Part shown: positions 1-6,758 of the stretch, in pieces
How positions within the stretch are numbered: position 1 is the stretch's first letter
Layout of the letters: every line of letters starts with the position of its first letter
Source: Bacteroidota bacterium
GTDB lineage: Bacteria; Bacteroidota; Bacteroidia; J057
Assembly (NCBI GenBank): GCA_003696875.1
Contig: RFHL01000634.1
Span: 1 to 6,790 of the forward strand
Direction of reading: 5' to 3'
DNA length: 6,790 nt
Notes under the pieces: model-generated
Seen by the model: only the letters and a program-made list of their open reading frames with translations
The model's database searches: none
Told to the model about the DNA's origin: nothing
Program-made: the position numbers and the translations under genes

Positions 1-90
1 AGACAACTCCAAGGGGAAAGGCCAGCTTTTGTCATACCTCAGAAGGTAGTGACTCTAGCTAAATGGACTTCCTCCGGAATCATTTTCCTC

Positions 91-3000
91 CTAATTCACT
101 CGCCCCGGCGTATAGGGCGCCCCCAGGGCCGCCAATTCAGCCTCATAAGCGGCCAGCCTTTCCCAAAAGGTCTGGAGCTCGCTCCGAAAGCCCTCAAAGT
201 CGCGATCCACGAGATTAAGCTGGTCGCGCTGGGTCTGAGTCGGGGGCTGCGTGGTGGGCCAGTGGCCGTAGACGATCTGCTGCACCCGGCCCTGTAGGCC
301 GGGTTGGGTGGCTTCCTCCAGCCCCTGTCGGATGGGGTCACCCTGCAGCCGCCGCGCCAGCTCGGCCCGTTGCTGGTGCAGGGCTTGCCACTGCTGGAGC
401 TGGCTCGCGCCCGCCTGTGGGGTTTCCTTCAGGGCCGCCTGCAGGTAGCGCAGGCGGTTGGCGGCCTCGTCCAGCCGCCGGCTGGCGGCGGCGAGGTCCC
501 GGCTCAGGGCCTGGGTCTCGGCCTGAAAGGCGGCTACGGCCGCGTAGTCGAGTGCTTCCCCCTCCGTCGGGATGGGCTTGAGCCGGAAGGCCTGGGGCGC
601 GCCTTGCGCGCGCAGGCTGTCGCCGTCAAAGACGTACAGCTCGACGCTGTACCGGCCCGGAGCCACCAGGGGCCCCTCGGGATCGGTGACCCAGGGGGGC
701 TGGAAGGCAGGTTGGGATAGGCTGATCGGGTCCGGAGCGGGGAGCCGCAGGTCCCAGGTCAGGCGGTGCAGGCCGGCCTCGGCCGGCCCTTCCAGCCAGC
801 GGATGGGCGTGCCCCTCGCATCGCGGATCAGCAGGCGTACCTGTGGGGCGGCGGCGAGGGACTCCTCCCACAAGGCTTCCCAGCCGGGGAAGGGGGTGTC
901 GGTACCCGCTGCGCGCAAGCTGTCCTCCACGGTTTTCCGCTGCTGTTCAGGGGATTGCGTTAGGGTGGGTAGATAGTAGGTGATCAGCGCCCCAAAGGGC
1001 GGGTTTTCGCCCCGATAGGCGTCGGAGCCCTGGCTGGGCATGCCCTGCGCCTGCATGGGGACCTGGGGGATATACCACCAGCTGTCCCGCACGGGAAAAA
1101 GGGTGGCTTCTTCTTGATCCGCCAGGGCCTGGCTCAGGCTGCGCAGGCAGCTATAGTCGTCCAGCACATAGAAGCCCCGGCCAAAGGTGGCTCCGACGAG
1201 ATCATCTTCGCGGGGCTGCAACTCCAGATCTCGAAAGGGAATGGTAGGCACGCCGTCCGAGAGCTTGCACCAGTTCCGGCCTAGGTCGGGGGAGACGTAG
1301 AGGCCGTATTCGGTGCCGGCAAAGAGCAGGTTTTCCGCTTTGGGGTCCTGCTTGAGGACCCAGACGATGGTCTGGGCCGGGAGGTTTTGGGTCAGGCTGC
1401 GCCAGCTACGGCCCCGGTCGGTGCTGATGAAGAGGTATGGCCGGAAATCGCCCAGCTTGTGGGCGTCGGCGGCGGCAAAGACGGTATTCGGGTCGTGGGG
1501 CGAGGCCTCGATATCGTTGATGAAGGCCCGGGCGGGTACGCCCGGCAGGGAGGCAGCCTGGCGCCAGCTTTTGCCCCCGTCCTCGCTCACATGAATCAGG
1601 CCATCGTCGGAGCCGGTGTAGAGCAGGCCCTCGACCTGGGGCGATTCGGCGATCGCCGTCAGGGTGGCGTACTTGGACATGGCGCCATTGTCGTAGAGGG
1701 CGTCCACGCTCCACACCCGGTCGATGAGCTCCAGCTCATAGCGGTTGGTGTTCGTGGTCAGGTCGGGGCTGATAGGGGTCCAGGCGTCGCCGCGGTGGTC
1801 GCTGCGCCACAGGCGCTGGGAGCCGAAGTAGATTCGCTCGTGGTTGTGGGGCGAAATCAGAATGGGGCTGTCCCAGTTCCAGCGCTCGGGTGGGTCGCTG
1901 GGGTCGGGTTGGGGCTGGATATTGAGGGCCTCTTCGGTACGCCGGTCGTAGCGGTGGAGTTCCCCTTGCTGGTATTCCAGATAGAGGATGTTGGGGTCTT
2001 CGGGGTCAAAATGGGAATCGTAGCCATCGGCCCCCAGGGGAACGTACCAGTCCTGATTGCGGATGCCCTCGGTATGGCCGGTGCGGGCGGGGCCCAGCAG
2101 GGTGCCGAGGTCCTGCGCGCCGCCGAGGATGTGGTAGAAGGGCGCGCTGTTGTCCAGCCCCAGCTTGTAGAATTGCGAGATGGGGAGGTTGGGAAAATGC
2201 CGCCAGTTTTTGCCTTCGTCAAAGCTCTCGTACAGGCCGCCGTCGGTGCCGGCCAGCAGATGCCGGCCGTCCTGCGGATCGATCCAGAAGGCGTGGTTGT
2301 CCGAGTGCTTGTTGCGGCCACTTTCGAGGTAGTCAAAGGTCCGGCCGCCGTCTCGCGAGACGTGGAGGAAGACGTCCATTTGGTAGATCAGCTCTGGGTC
2401 GTGGGGCGACGCGTAGAGTTCCTGGTAATAGTGCGGCCCCGTGCCGCTCGAGATGTAGCTATTCCGTTTCTCCCAGCTTTCGCCCTGGTCCAGGGAGGCG
2501 TAGAGGCCTTTTTCGTCATCCTGCGCCTCGATGGTGGCATAGACCCGGGAGGGATCGGCAGGCGTGACCGCCAGGCCAATTTTGCCCATGTCGCCCGCAG
2601 GCAGGCCATTTTTCAGCCGGCGCCAGCTGGCGCCGCCGTCGGTAGATTTGTAGATGCCCGATTGCGGGCCGCCGGCCAGCAGGGACCAGGTATGCCGCCG
2701 CCGCTGGTAGGCAGCGGCATAGACGATGTCCGGGTTGCCCGGCACAAATTCCAGGTCGGTGACCCCGGTGTGGGCGTCGATGTTTAGGGTGTGCGTCCAG
2801 GTCTGACCGCCGTCAGTGCTCTGGTAGACGCCCCGCTGCCCGCCCGCGGCCCAGAGCGGCCCTTCGGCCGCGACCAGGATATGGTCGCTATCCCGTGGGT
2901 CGATCAGAATCTTGCCGATGTGCTCGGACCGGGCCAGGCCCAGGTGTTCCCAGCTTTGGCCGCCATTGCGGGAGCGGTAGATGCCATCACCCCAGCCCAC

Positions 3001-3372
3001 GTGGCGGCCGCTGACGTTTTCGCCCGTCCCGACCCAGACCGTTTCGGGCTGCTGCGGGTCCAGGGTGACCGCGCCGATGGAGAAGGAGGGCTGGTCGTCA
3101 AAGACTGGCGTCCAGGTCAGGCCGCGGTTGGAGGTCTTCCAGAGGTTGCCCGAGCCTGCGGCCACGTACCAGGTGCTGGCATCGGCCGGGCTCACGGCGA
3201 TGTCGGCGATGCGCCCACCCATGACCGCCGGCCCGATGCTGCGCAAGCGCAGCGATTGGACAGCATCGGCGAAGGCCGCCGTTTGGGATTGTGCCGGGAG
3301 AAGCGCCGGAATCGCGGCAAGCAGTGAAAACACCGCCGCCAACAGGCCATGACGAAGCGAAGCAGAAAGCAT
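91..3372 (-). CDS. Secreted multi-Asp-box beta-propeller protein (Vps10/sortilin-N-terminal-like, 'BNR repeat glycosyl hydrolase' type)
   Basis: The 1093-residue product starts with a signal peptide (basic RH at 7-8, hydrophobic 9-25, cleavage probably near A27). I count eleven Asp-box-like motifs (S/T-x-D/N-x-G-x-x-W/F), starting near residues 80, 134, 185, 243, 293, 339, 383, 524, 596, 650 and 694. These mark blades of one or two beta-propellers, as in sortilin/Vps10 and BNR/sialidase-like folds. Residues 846-876 resemble a FlgD-type Ig-like strand region, and about 945-1010 is Ala/Gln/Arg/Leu-rich and probably helical or coiled coil. Members are often labelled glycosyl hydrolases, but Asp boxes are structural, I see no recognisable catalytic set, and the substrate is unknown. 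No obvious type IX secretion C-terminal domain is seen. The frame stays open upstream to 3678, but the ATG at 3372 is chosen because it places the signal peptide at the N-terminus and removes overlap with the divergent lipoprotein gene. Fold is fairly certain; function is not. Confidence 0.93.
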   Translation of the reverse strand: MLSASLRHGLLAAVFSLLAAIPALLPAQSQTAAFADAVQSLRLRSIGPAVMGGRIADIAVSPADASTWYVAAGSGNLWKTSNRGLTWTPVFDDQPSFSIGAVTLDPQQPETVWVGTGENVSGRHVGWGDGIYRSRNGGQSWEHLGLARSEHIGKILIDPRDSDHILVAAEGPLWAAGGQRGVYQSTDGGQTWTHTLNIDAHTGVTDLEFVPGNPDIVYAAAYQRRRHTWSLLAGGPQSGIYKSTDGGASWRRLKNGLPAGDMGKIGLAVTPADPSRVYATIEAQDDEKGLYASLDQGESWEKRNSYISSGTGPHYYQELYASPHDPELIYQMDVFLHVSRDGGRTFDYLESGRNKHSDNHAFWIDPQDGRHLLAGTDGGLYESFDEGKNWRHFPNLPISQFYKLGLDNSAPFYHILGGAQDLGTLLGPARTGHTEGIRNQDWYVPLGADGYDSHFDPEDPNILYLEYQQGELHRYDRRTEEALNIQPQPDPSDPPERWNWDSPILISPHNHERIYFGSQRLWRSDHRGDAWTPISPDLTTNTNRYELELIDRVWSVDALYDNGAMSKYATLTAIAESPQVEGLLYTGSDDGLIHVSEDGGKSWRQAASLPGVPARAFINDIEASPHDPNTVFAAADAHKLGDFRPYLFISTDRGRSWRSLTQNLPAQTIVWVLKQDPKAENLLFAGTEYGLYVSPDLGRNWCKLSDGVPTIPFRDLELQPREDDLVGATFGRGFYVLDDYSCLRSLSQALADQEEATLFPVRDSWWYIPQVPMQAQGMPSQGSDAYRGENPPFGALITYYLPTLTQSPEQQRKTVEDSLRAAGTDTPFPGWEALWEESLAAAPQVRLLIRDARGTPIRWLEGPAEAGLHRLTWDLRLPAPDPISLSQPAFQPPWVTDPEGPLVAPGRYSVELYVFDGDSLRAQGAPQAFRLKPIPTEGEALDYAAVAAFQAETQALSRDLAAASRRLDEAANRLRYLQAALKETPQAGASQLQQWQALHQQRAELARRLQGDPIRQGLEEATQPGLQGRVQQIVYGHWPTTQPPTQTQRDQLNLVDRDFEGFRSELQTFWERLAAYEAELAALGAPYTPGRVN

Positions 3373-3406
3373 AGGGAATAGGACTTTAGAACACCGAAAA
3401 TGGGAC

Positions 3407-3437
3407 CAAAAGGTACAAAGCCCATCCCAAAATCCAA
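3407..3437 (-). promoter_or_regulatory. Candidate Bacteroidota-type promoter for the Asp-box protein gene
   Basis: Read on the minus strand, TTGG (3434-3437) is followed after 18 bases by TACCTTTTG (3407-3415), 34 bases before the ATG at 3372. This approximates the Bacteroidota pattern of a -33 TTTG-like box and a -7 TAnnTTTG box, with one extra T in the -7 box and an imperfect -33 box. No Shine-Dalgarno-like sequence precedes the start, which is usual in this phylum. The match could be chance. Confidence 0.25.
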
Positions 3438-3586
3438 GGTAGGGGTGTGATTGCTTGGGGGTTCGGCTTCCCCTTCCAACTGGGGAGGTTTCTGAGGACT
3501 TCCCGAGAAGATCAATCCGGTTCTGTCCCCAGTCAATCGTATTTCCTTGTGCTGTGGAATCCTGCATAGATACAGGTCTTTTCGGT

Positions 3587-4042
3587 ATGGATGTAGTTGG
3601 AACACTATTTCGATTAGGGCTTTGGGGATGCCTTCTTTTCTGTAGTTGCCAAGGGGGAACTAGACACTCGGCATGCATAGAGGGTCCTGGTCAAATAGAC
3701 ATGGCTAATATTCAAACAGTGCAGGCCTGCCTGACGGGAATATGGATACCAGAAGAGAGTGTTTCCTCGAATGCTGGAGTATGGATTCATTTTCACCCGG
3801 TTACGGGACAGATGGTTTGGACAGATATCTCTGATTTGAAAATATTTGAAGAGGAGGGACGCCTTGCGATGGGCACTTGCCCTACTGTCATGTCTCTGGT
3901 CCGACAGCGACATGGCATGGAAGCGGGTATAGAGCGATTGAGTATGGGGAGTACAGACACCTTGATGATCCATTTTCTGGCATTTGATCGGATGTGCTTA
4001 GGGGGGGAAGGGTATTGGAAGAGGAAGGTAAGCAGCTTTTAA
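3587..4042 (+). CDS. Small putative lipoprotein, unrecognised family
   Basis: Encodes 151 residues. The N-terminus has a hydrophobic stretch (about residues 3-20) ending in F-C-S-C, so C21 is the likely lipidated cysteine and the product is probably anchored in an envelope membrane. The mature part has four further cysteines (C30, C48, C98, C137), allowing two disulfides. From about residue 48 it alternates short hydrophobic strand-like segments beginning with L-T-G-I-W, loosely like small lipocalin-type barrels, but I do not recognise the family. The frame is open from an ATG at 3455, but that start would put 44 non-signal residues ahead of the signal peptide, so ATG 3587 is preferred. It is transcribed divergently from the Asp-box gene, and its base composition is lower in GC than that of the flanking genes. 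A spurious ORF is possible but unlikely given the well-formed signal peptide. Confidence 0.68.
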   Translation: MDVVGTLFRLGLWGCLLFCSCQGGTRHSACIEGPGQIDMANIQTVQACLTGIWIPEESVSSNAGVWIHFHPVTGQMVWTDISDLKIFEEEGRLAMGTCPTVMSLVRQRHGMEAGIERLSMGSTDTLMIHFLAFDRMCLGGEGYWKRKVSSF

Positions 4043-4138
4043 TTGGGCAGTAGAAACCAAGGAATAGTCACATGTTTTGGGCTGCGTTCCCATCTTCATA
4101 GCCCGTTGTCTGCCCCGAACAATTAACCCATATACAGC

Positions 4139-4828
4139 ATGAGGAGAATATGGCCCTTGCTTCTGAGTTTAGGGATACTTGCAGCCTGCGTTGTTCCTCC
4201 AAAAAAATATCCGATAGCTTTTCGGATGGAAAACGAGTGGAGCGATACCGTCCCCGTGTATGAGATTTCTGACTATAGTCAGATGGATTCCGTTCACAAT
4301 GGGGCCTACATCATACCCAAGGGGAAGGCAACTACCCTGGAAAAGTTGGAAAGGATAAAGAAATACCGTTTAGAGAATCAAGGACTTGTGGATTGTGTCG
4401 ATGATACGGGCCAGTTTCGTCAGGTATTAGATCGAGACTGGGTAAGGATATACCATCACCGCGGTACCTACTTCCTGTATGACAGGTGTGATGGCGAGAG
4501 CCCCCAGTACCGGATATGCGATTCACGAATACTTTCCTTCAAAAGGCGAGAGCTTGAGTATGAGGAAATTATCGGATTTAGCCATGCTGGTGATTCGGCC
4601 TTTTATTTCTTCTTGAAGGCGGATTCGGCCAAGGCTCCGGAGGGTGATTGTCAGGTCTCCATAGAGCGGTTGGATCGGGAAATAGGTATCTATCTTTGGA
4701 GGTGGAGGTGTGGGTACATGAATTATAAGATCGCTTGTGTGCGTCTGGCTGATTGGAATAAATTTGATGTAATCGTGAATAACTGCGTTTACGAAAAAGC
4801 GGTTGAGCTGGTGTTCGCCGGAGAGTAG
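4139..4828 (+). CDS. Putative lipoprotein, unrecognised family, cysteine-rich
   Basis: Encodes 229 residues. The N-terminus is a textbook lipoprotein signal: two arginines at 2-3, a hydrophobic core, and the lipobox L-A-A-C with lipidated C17, followed by a proline/lysine linker. The mature part has seven cysteines (86, 117, 127, 171, 191, 200, 216), many aromatic residues and alternating strand-like segments such as those around 104-115 and 153-161, suggesting a beta-rich extracytoplasmic domain stabilised by disulfides. I do not recognise the family and assign no function. It lies 96 bases after the previous lipoprotein gene on the same strand and ends at an intrinsic terminator 68 bases past its stop, so the two may share a transcript. 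GC is low for this window: I count 23 of 60 in 4741-4800 against 40 of 60 in 6181-6240. Confidence 0.85.
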   Translation: MRRIWPLLLSLGILAACVVPPKKYPIAFRMENEWSDTVPVYEISDYSQMDSVHNGAYIIPKGKATTLEKLERIKKYRLENQGLVDCVDDTGQFRQVLDRDWVRIYHHRGTYFLYDRCDGESPQYRICDSRILSFKRRELEYEEIIGFSHAGDSAFYFFLKADSAKAPEGDCQVSIERLDREIGIYLWRWRCGYMNYKIACVRLADWNKFDVIVNNCVYEKAVELVFAGE

Positions 4829-4896
4829 AGGGGAGGCCACGTTTGGAACAGACTTCTGAGTCATTCCCTCCAAGGGCCTTCCTGAGGACTTGTTCC

Positions 4897-4935
4897 AGCC
4901 TTCATAAGGGCTTCAGGCCTCTATGAAGGCTTTTT
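4897..4935 (+). terminator. Intrinsic terminator after the second lipoprotein gene
   Basis: A perfect 10-bp inverted repeat, AGCCTTCATA (4897-4906) and TATGAAGGCT (4922-4931), closes a 15-base loop and runs directly into five T residues (4931-4935). It sits 68 bases after the stop codon at 4828 and separates the low-GC lipoprotein genes from the downstream pair. A weaker 7-bp inverted repeat, TGGAACA/TGTTCCA (4844-4850, 4891-4897), lies between the stop codon and this hairpin. Confidence 0.82.
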
Positions 4936-4978
4936 CCTGTCCTTCTTCCTCCCATATATCCCGCTCCCTCCGTATCTT

Positions 4979-5101
4979 GGGAAAAAGCGTCTCCCCAAGC
5001 GATTCCTCCCCACCGAACGCCTCACCTATCGCTCGCCCCTGGATGCCGAGACCATCCTGAGCCGGCTCGACGACGCCATCGAGCCACCCAAACTCGTTCG
5101 T
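4979..5101 (+). other. Coding N-terminal extension of the two-helix membrane protein, lacking a start codon in frame
   Basis: This stretch is in frame with the gene ending at 5500 and reads as protein. From 4988 to 5089, 28 of 34 codons end in G or C, as in the flanking genes, and the translation (for example T-E-R-L-T-Y-R-S-P-L around 5012-5041) joins smoothly to the downstream sequence. From memory, similar small membrane proteins of about 170 residues begin near this point. The frame opens after a TGA at 4883-4885, yet contains no ATG, GTG or TTG before TTG 5102. A TTG at 4977 is one frame off; a sixth A in the A-run 4982-4986 would join it to the gene and give a 174-residue product. Confidence 0.6.
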
Positions 5102-5500
5102 TTGAACAGCAAGGCGGACCACAAGCCCTACCAGGGCCGCCTGGAGGGGCATCGCTTCCAGATGAGTCGCATCATCTACTATCGCAACTCCTTCCTCCCC
5201 CGCATCCGCGGGGAGGTTCGGGGCGAAGGCTTTGAAACCACGGTGGAGGTTAGGATGAACCTGCATCCGCTGGTCTGGGTGTTTCTGGCTTTTTGGGTGG
5301 GAATCCTGGGGATGATGTCGCTTTTCCTCATCCCTGGAGCCCTGGCAGGTGGGGGCTTCGACCCCTTTATCCTCATGCCGCCCGGCATGGTCCTGTTTGC
5401 CTATGCCATCACCTTGGGCGGCTTCAAGCACGAAAGTAAGAAGTCCCGCCAGTTCCTGGCCGAGCTGCTGGAGGCGGAAGCTGCCGAGGCCAGCCGTTGA
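5102..5500 (+). CDS. Small two-helix membrane protein, unrecognised family; N-terminus probably longer
   Basis: From the first usable in-frame start (TTG 5102) the product is 132 residues. A soluble, basic N-terminal part contains I-I-Y-Y-R-N-S-F-L-P (24-33) and a strand-rich segment to about 52. Two hydrophobic helices follow, about 55-77 and 88-108, then the charged K-H-E-S-K-K (109-114) and a short helical tail. The layout (N-terminal domain, the Y-R-N-S-F-L-P motif, two helices, a lysine-rich end) recalls a family of roughly 170-residue hypothetical membrane proteins that I remember from cyanobacteria and Bacteroidota; no function is known to me. The coding signal clearly begins upstream near 4979, so this start is probably a truncation of the true product, or the gene carries a frameshift. 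The serine hydrolase gene starts 26 bases after its stop, which suggests co-transcription. Confidence 0.72.
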   Translation: MNSKADHKPYQGRLEGHRFQMSRIIYYRNSFLPRIRGEVRGEGFETTVEVRMNLHPLVWVFLAFWVGILGMMSLFLIPGALAGGGFDPFILMPPGMVLFAYAITLGGFKHESKKSRQFLAELLEAEAAEASR

Positions 5501-5526
5501 TTTGCTCCTGTTTTAACCCCCTTGAT

Positions 5527-6642
5527 GTGAACATTCGATTTTTTCTCGCTTGGCTGGGGGTGCTTGCCCTCAGTACCTGCCGTCAGGCCGCGCCACCCCT
5601 CGAAGCCCGCTGGGACGCGCTGCTGGATTCCCTTTACGCCGCGCATCCGGCGGCGGTGGGCATCATGGTGCACGTGGAGTCCCCCGCGCGGGGGATTTCC
5701 TGGAGCGCCGCCCGGGGCCATGCCGCCAAAGGGGCGCCAGCGCCCCTGACCCCCGATCAGCCCGCGCTGATCGCCAGCAACACCAAGACCTATGTCTCCG
5801 CTACCATCCTCCGCCTGGTGGAGATGGGAAAACTCTCTTTGGAACTACCCATCGGGCCGCTGCTGGGTGACTACACCCGCTATCAATTTCAGCAGGGAGG
5901 TTACGATCTGCAGGCGATCCAGGTCCAGCATCTGCTGTCGCATACCAGTGGCATCCGGGACTATGCCAATCAGGCCTATATCGACCGCCTCAGCGCGGAC
6001 AAACGCCACCGCTGGACCCGGGACGAGCAGTTGGCCCTGAGCCTGGAGACGGGCCCGCCCCTCGGCGGGCCGGGGCATACCTTCAGCTATGCCGACGCCA
6101 ACTACCTGCTGCTCTCCGAGATCATCGAAGGCCAAACCGGCCAGCCGTTTTACACGGCCATGCGCGAGCTGCTGGGCTACGAGGCCCTGGGCCTGCGCGA
6201 TACCTGGATGCCTACCCTGGAAGACAAACCGGCGGCTACGCCGCCGCTGGTGCATCAGTACTGGACCAGCCACGATTGGGATTCCCACGACCTCGACGTC
6301 TCCTTTGACCTCTATGGCGGGGGCGGCATCGCCTGCCCGCCCCGGGATTTGGCCACCTTTGCCTACCGCCTGTTTACCTATGAAATCGTCCGGGACACCG
6401 CCGTCCTAGACCTGATTTTTACGGAGATACCTACCGAAGATCCCGAGTCCAGCCGCTACTTCCTGGGCCTGTCGGCCTACGAATACGCCGGGCAAGTGGG
6501 CTACGGCCACGGCGGCTTCTGGGGCACCGAGGCGGTCTATTTCCCCGAGCTACGCACCGCCATCGCCACCTACATCCTGGAAAAGGATGCGCGCGAGCTG
6601 CGGGTGGCGGTGGCGGAGGGGGTGGTGCGGTCGATGGAATAA
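5527..6642 (+). CDS. Serine hydrolase lipoprotein, beta-lactamase class C / penicillin-binding protein family
   Basis: The 371-residue product fits the class C beta-lactamase-like family, which includes D-Ala-D-Ala peptidases, esterases and true AmpC enzymes. Motif one, S-x-x-K, is S84-N-T-K87 (nucleophile and general base). The family signature H-L-L-S-H-T-S-G-I spans 135-143. Motif two is Y188-A-D190, where AmpC has Y-x-N. Motif three, H-x-G, is H328-G-G330. The N-terminus has a short signal peptide ending in L-S-T-C, so C18 may be lipidated, though T at -1 is less usual than S, A or G. GTG 5527 is chosen because it starts the signal peptide with N-I-R ahead of the hydrophobic core; TTG 5497 would add ten residues and overlap the previous gene. 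The substrate cannot be read from the sequence; a periplasmic or surface peptidase/esterase is as likely as an antibiotic hydrolase. Confidence 0.92.
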   Translation: MNIRFFLAWLGVLALSTCRQAAPPLEARWDALLDSLYAAHPAAVGIMVHVESPARGISWSAARGHAAKGAPAPLTPDQPALIASNTKTYVSATILRLVEMGKLSLELPIGPLLGDYTRYQFQQGGYDLQAIQVQHLLSHTSGIRDYANQAYIDRLSADKRHRWTRDEQLALSLETGPPLGGPGHTFSYADANYLLLSEIIEGQTGQPFYTAMRELLGYEALGLRDTWMPTLEDKPAATPPLVHQYWTSHDWDSHDLDVSFDLYGGGGIACPPRDLATFAYRLFTYEIVRDTAVLDLIFTEIPTEDPESSRYFLGLSAYEYAGQVGYGHGGFWGTEAVYFPELRTAIATYILEKDARELRVAVAEGVVRSME

Positions 6643-6650
6643 TGATGGGG

Positions 6651-6678
6651 AGGTGGTCTTAGACCCCCTACGCTTTTT
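6651..6678 (+). terminator. Weak candidate terminator after the serine hydrolase gene
   Basis: AGGTGGTC (6651-6658) and GACCCCCT (6662-6669) form a stem with seven pairs and one T-C mismatch around a three-base loop. Five T residues (6674-6678) follow after four intervening bases. It starts nine bases after the stop codon. The tight loop and the gap before the T-run make this only a moderate candidate. Confidence 0.4.
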
Positions 6679-6758
6679 CACGCCTTTACGGTTTAGACTT
6701 TGGACGAATTCCCCATGAGGGCTTTTTTGGGGTAGGCATGCCAAAAGTCATAGGAAAA

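Noticed and set aside
1..90. Left edge beyond the stop codon of the Asp-box gene
   Set aside because: Only a repeated GGAGGAA (minus strand) and no hairpin with a T-run; no feature can be supported.
304..720. 138-codon plus-strand frame opposite the 3' part of the Asp-box gene
   Set aside because: A G/L/R-rich antisense shadow of a GC-rich gene.
3455..3586. 44-residue N-terminal extension of the first lipoprotein, from ATG 3455
   Set aside because: It would bury the lipoprotein signal peptide inside the protein.
3373..3678. 102-residue N-terminal extension of the Asp-box protein, from ATG 3678
   Set aside because: It precedes a good signal peptide, is not protein-like, and would overlap the divergent lipoprotein gene; ATG 3372 explains the data better.
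3614..3973. 119-codon minus-strand frame opposite the first lipoprotein gene
   Set aside because: No signal, domain or coding pattern; the sense frame has a lipoprotein signal.
4045..4115. Nested short inverted repeats GGGCAG/CTGCCC and GGGCT/AGCCC between the lipoprotein genes
   Set aside because: Stems of 5-6 bp far apart and no T-run; not convincing as a terminator or riboswitch.
4973..4980. TATCTTGG resembling a Bacteroidota -7 box before the membrane-protein gene
   Set aside because: One mismatch to TAnnTTTG and no TTTG-like box at the expected distance upstream; too weak, and it overlaps the suspected TTG start.
4913..5431. 172-codon minus-strand frame opposite the membrane-protein gene
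   Set aside because: It overlaps the terminator and the sense gene, lacks any recognisable domain, and the sense frame shows the coding pattern and transmembrane helices.
5845..6288. 147-codon minus-strand frame opposite the serine hydrolase
   Set aside because: It lies entirely inside a gene with all three active-site motifs intact; a shadow.
6711..6728. Short CCC/GGG stem followed by six T residues near the right edge
   Set aside because: Only about three stable pairs around a four-base loop; too weak to call a terminator.
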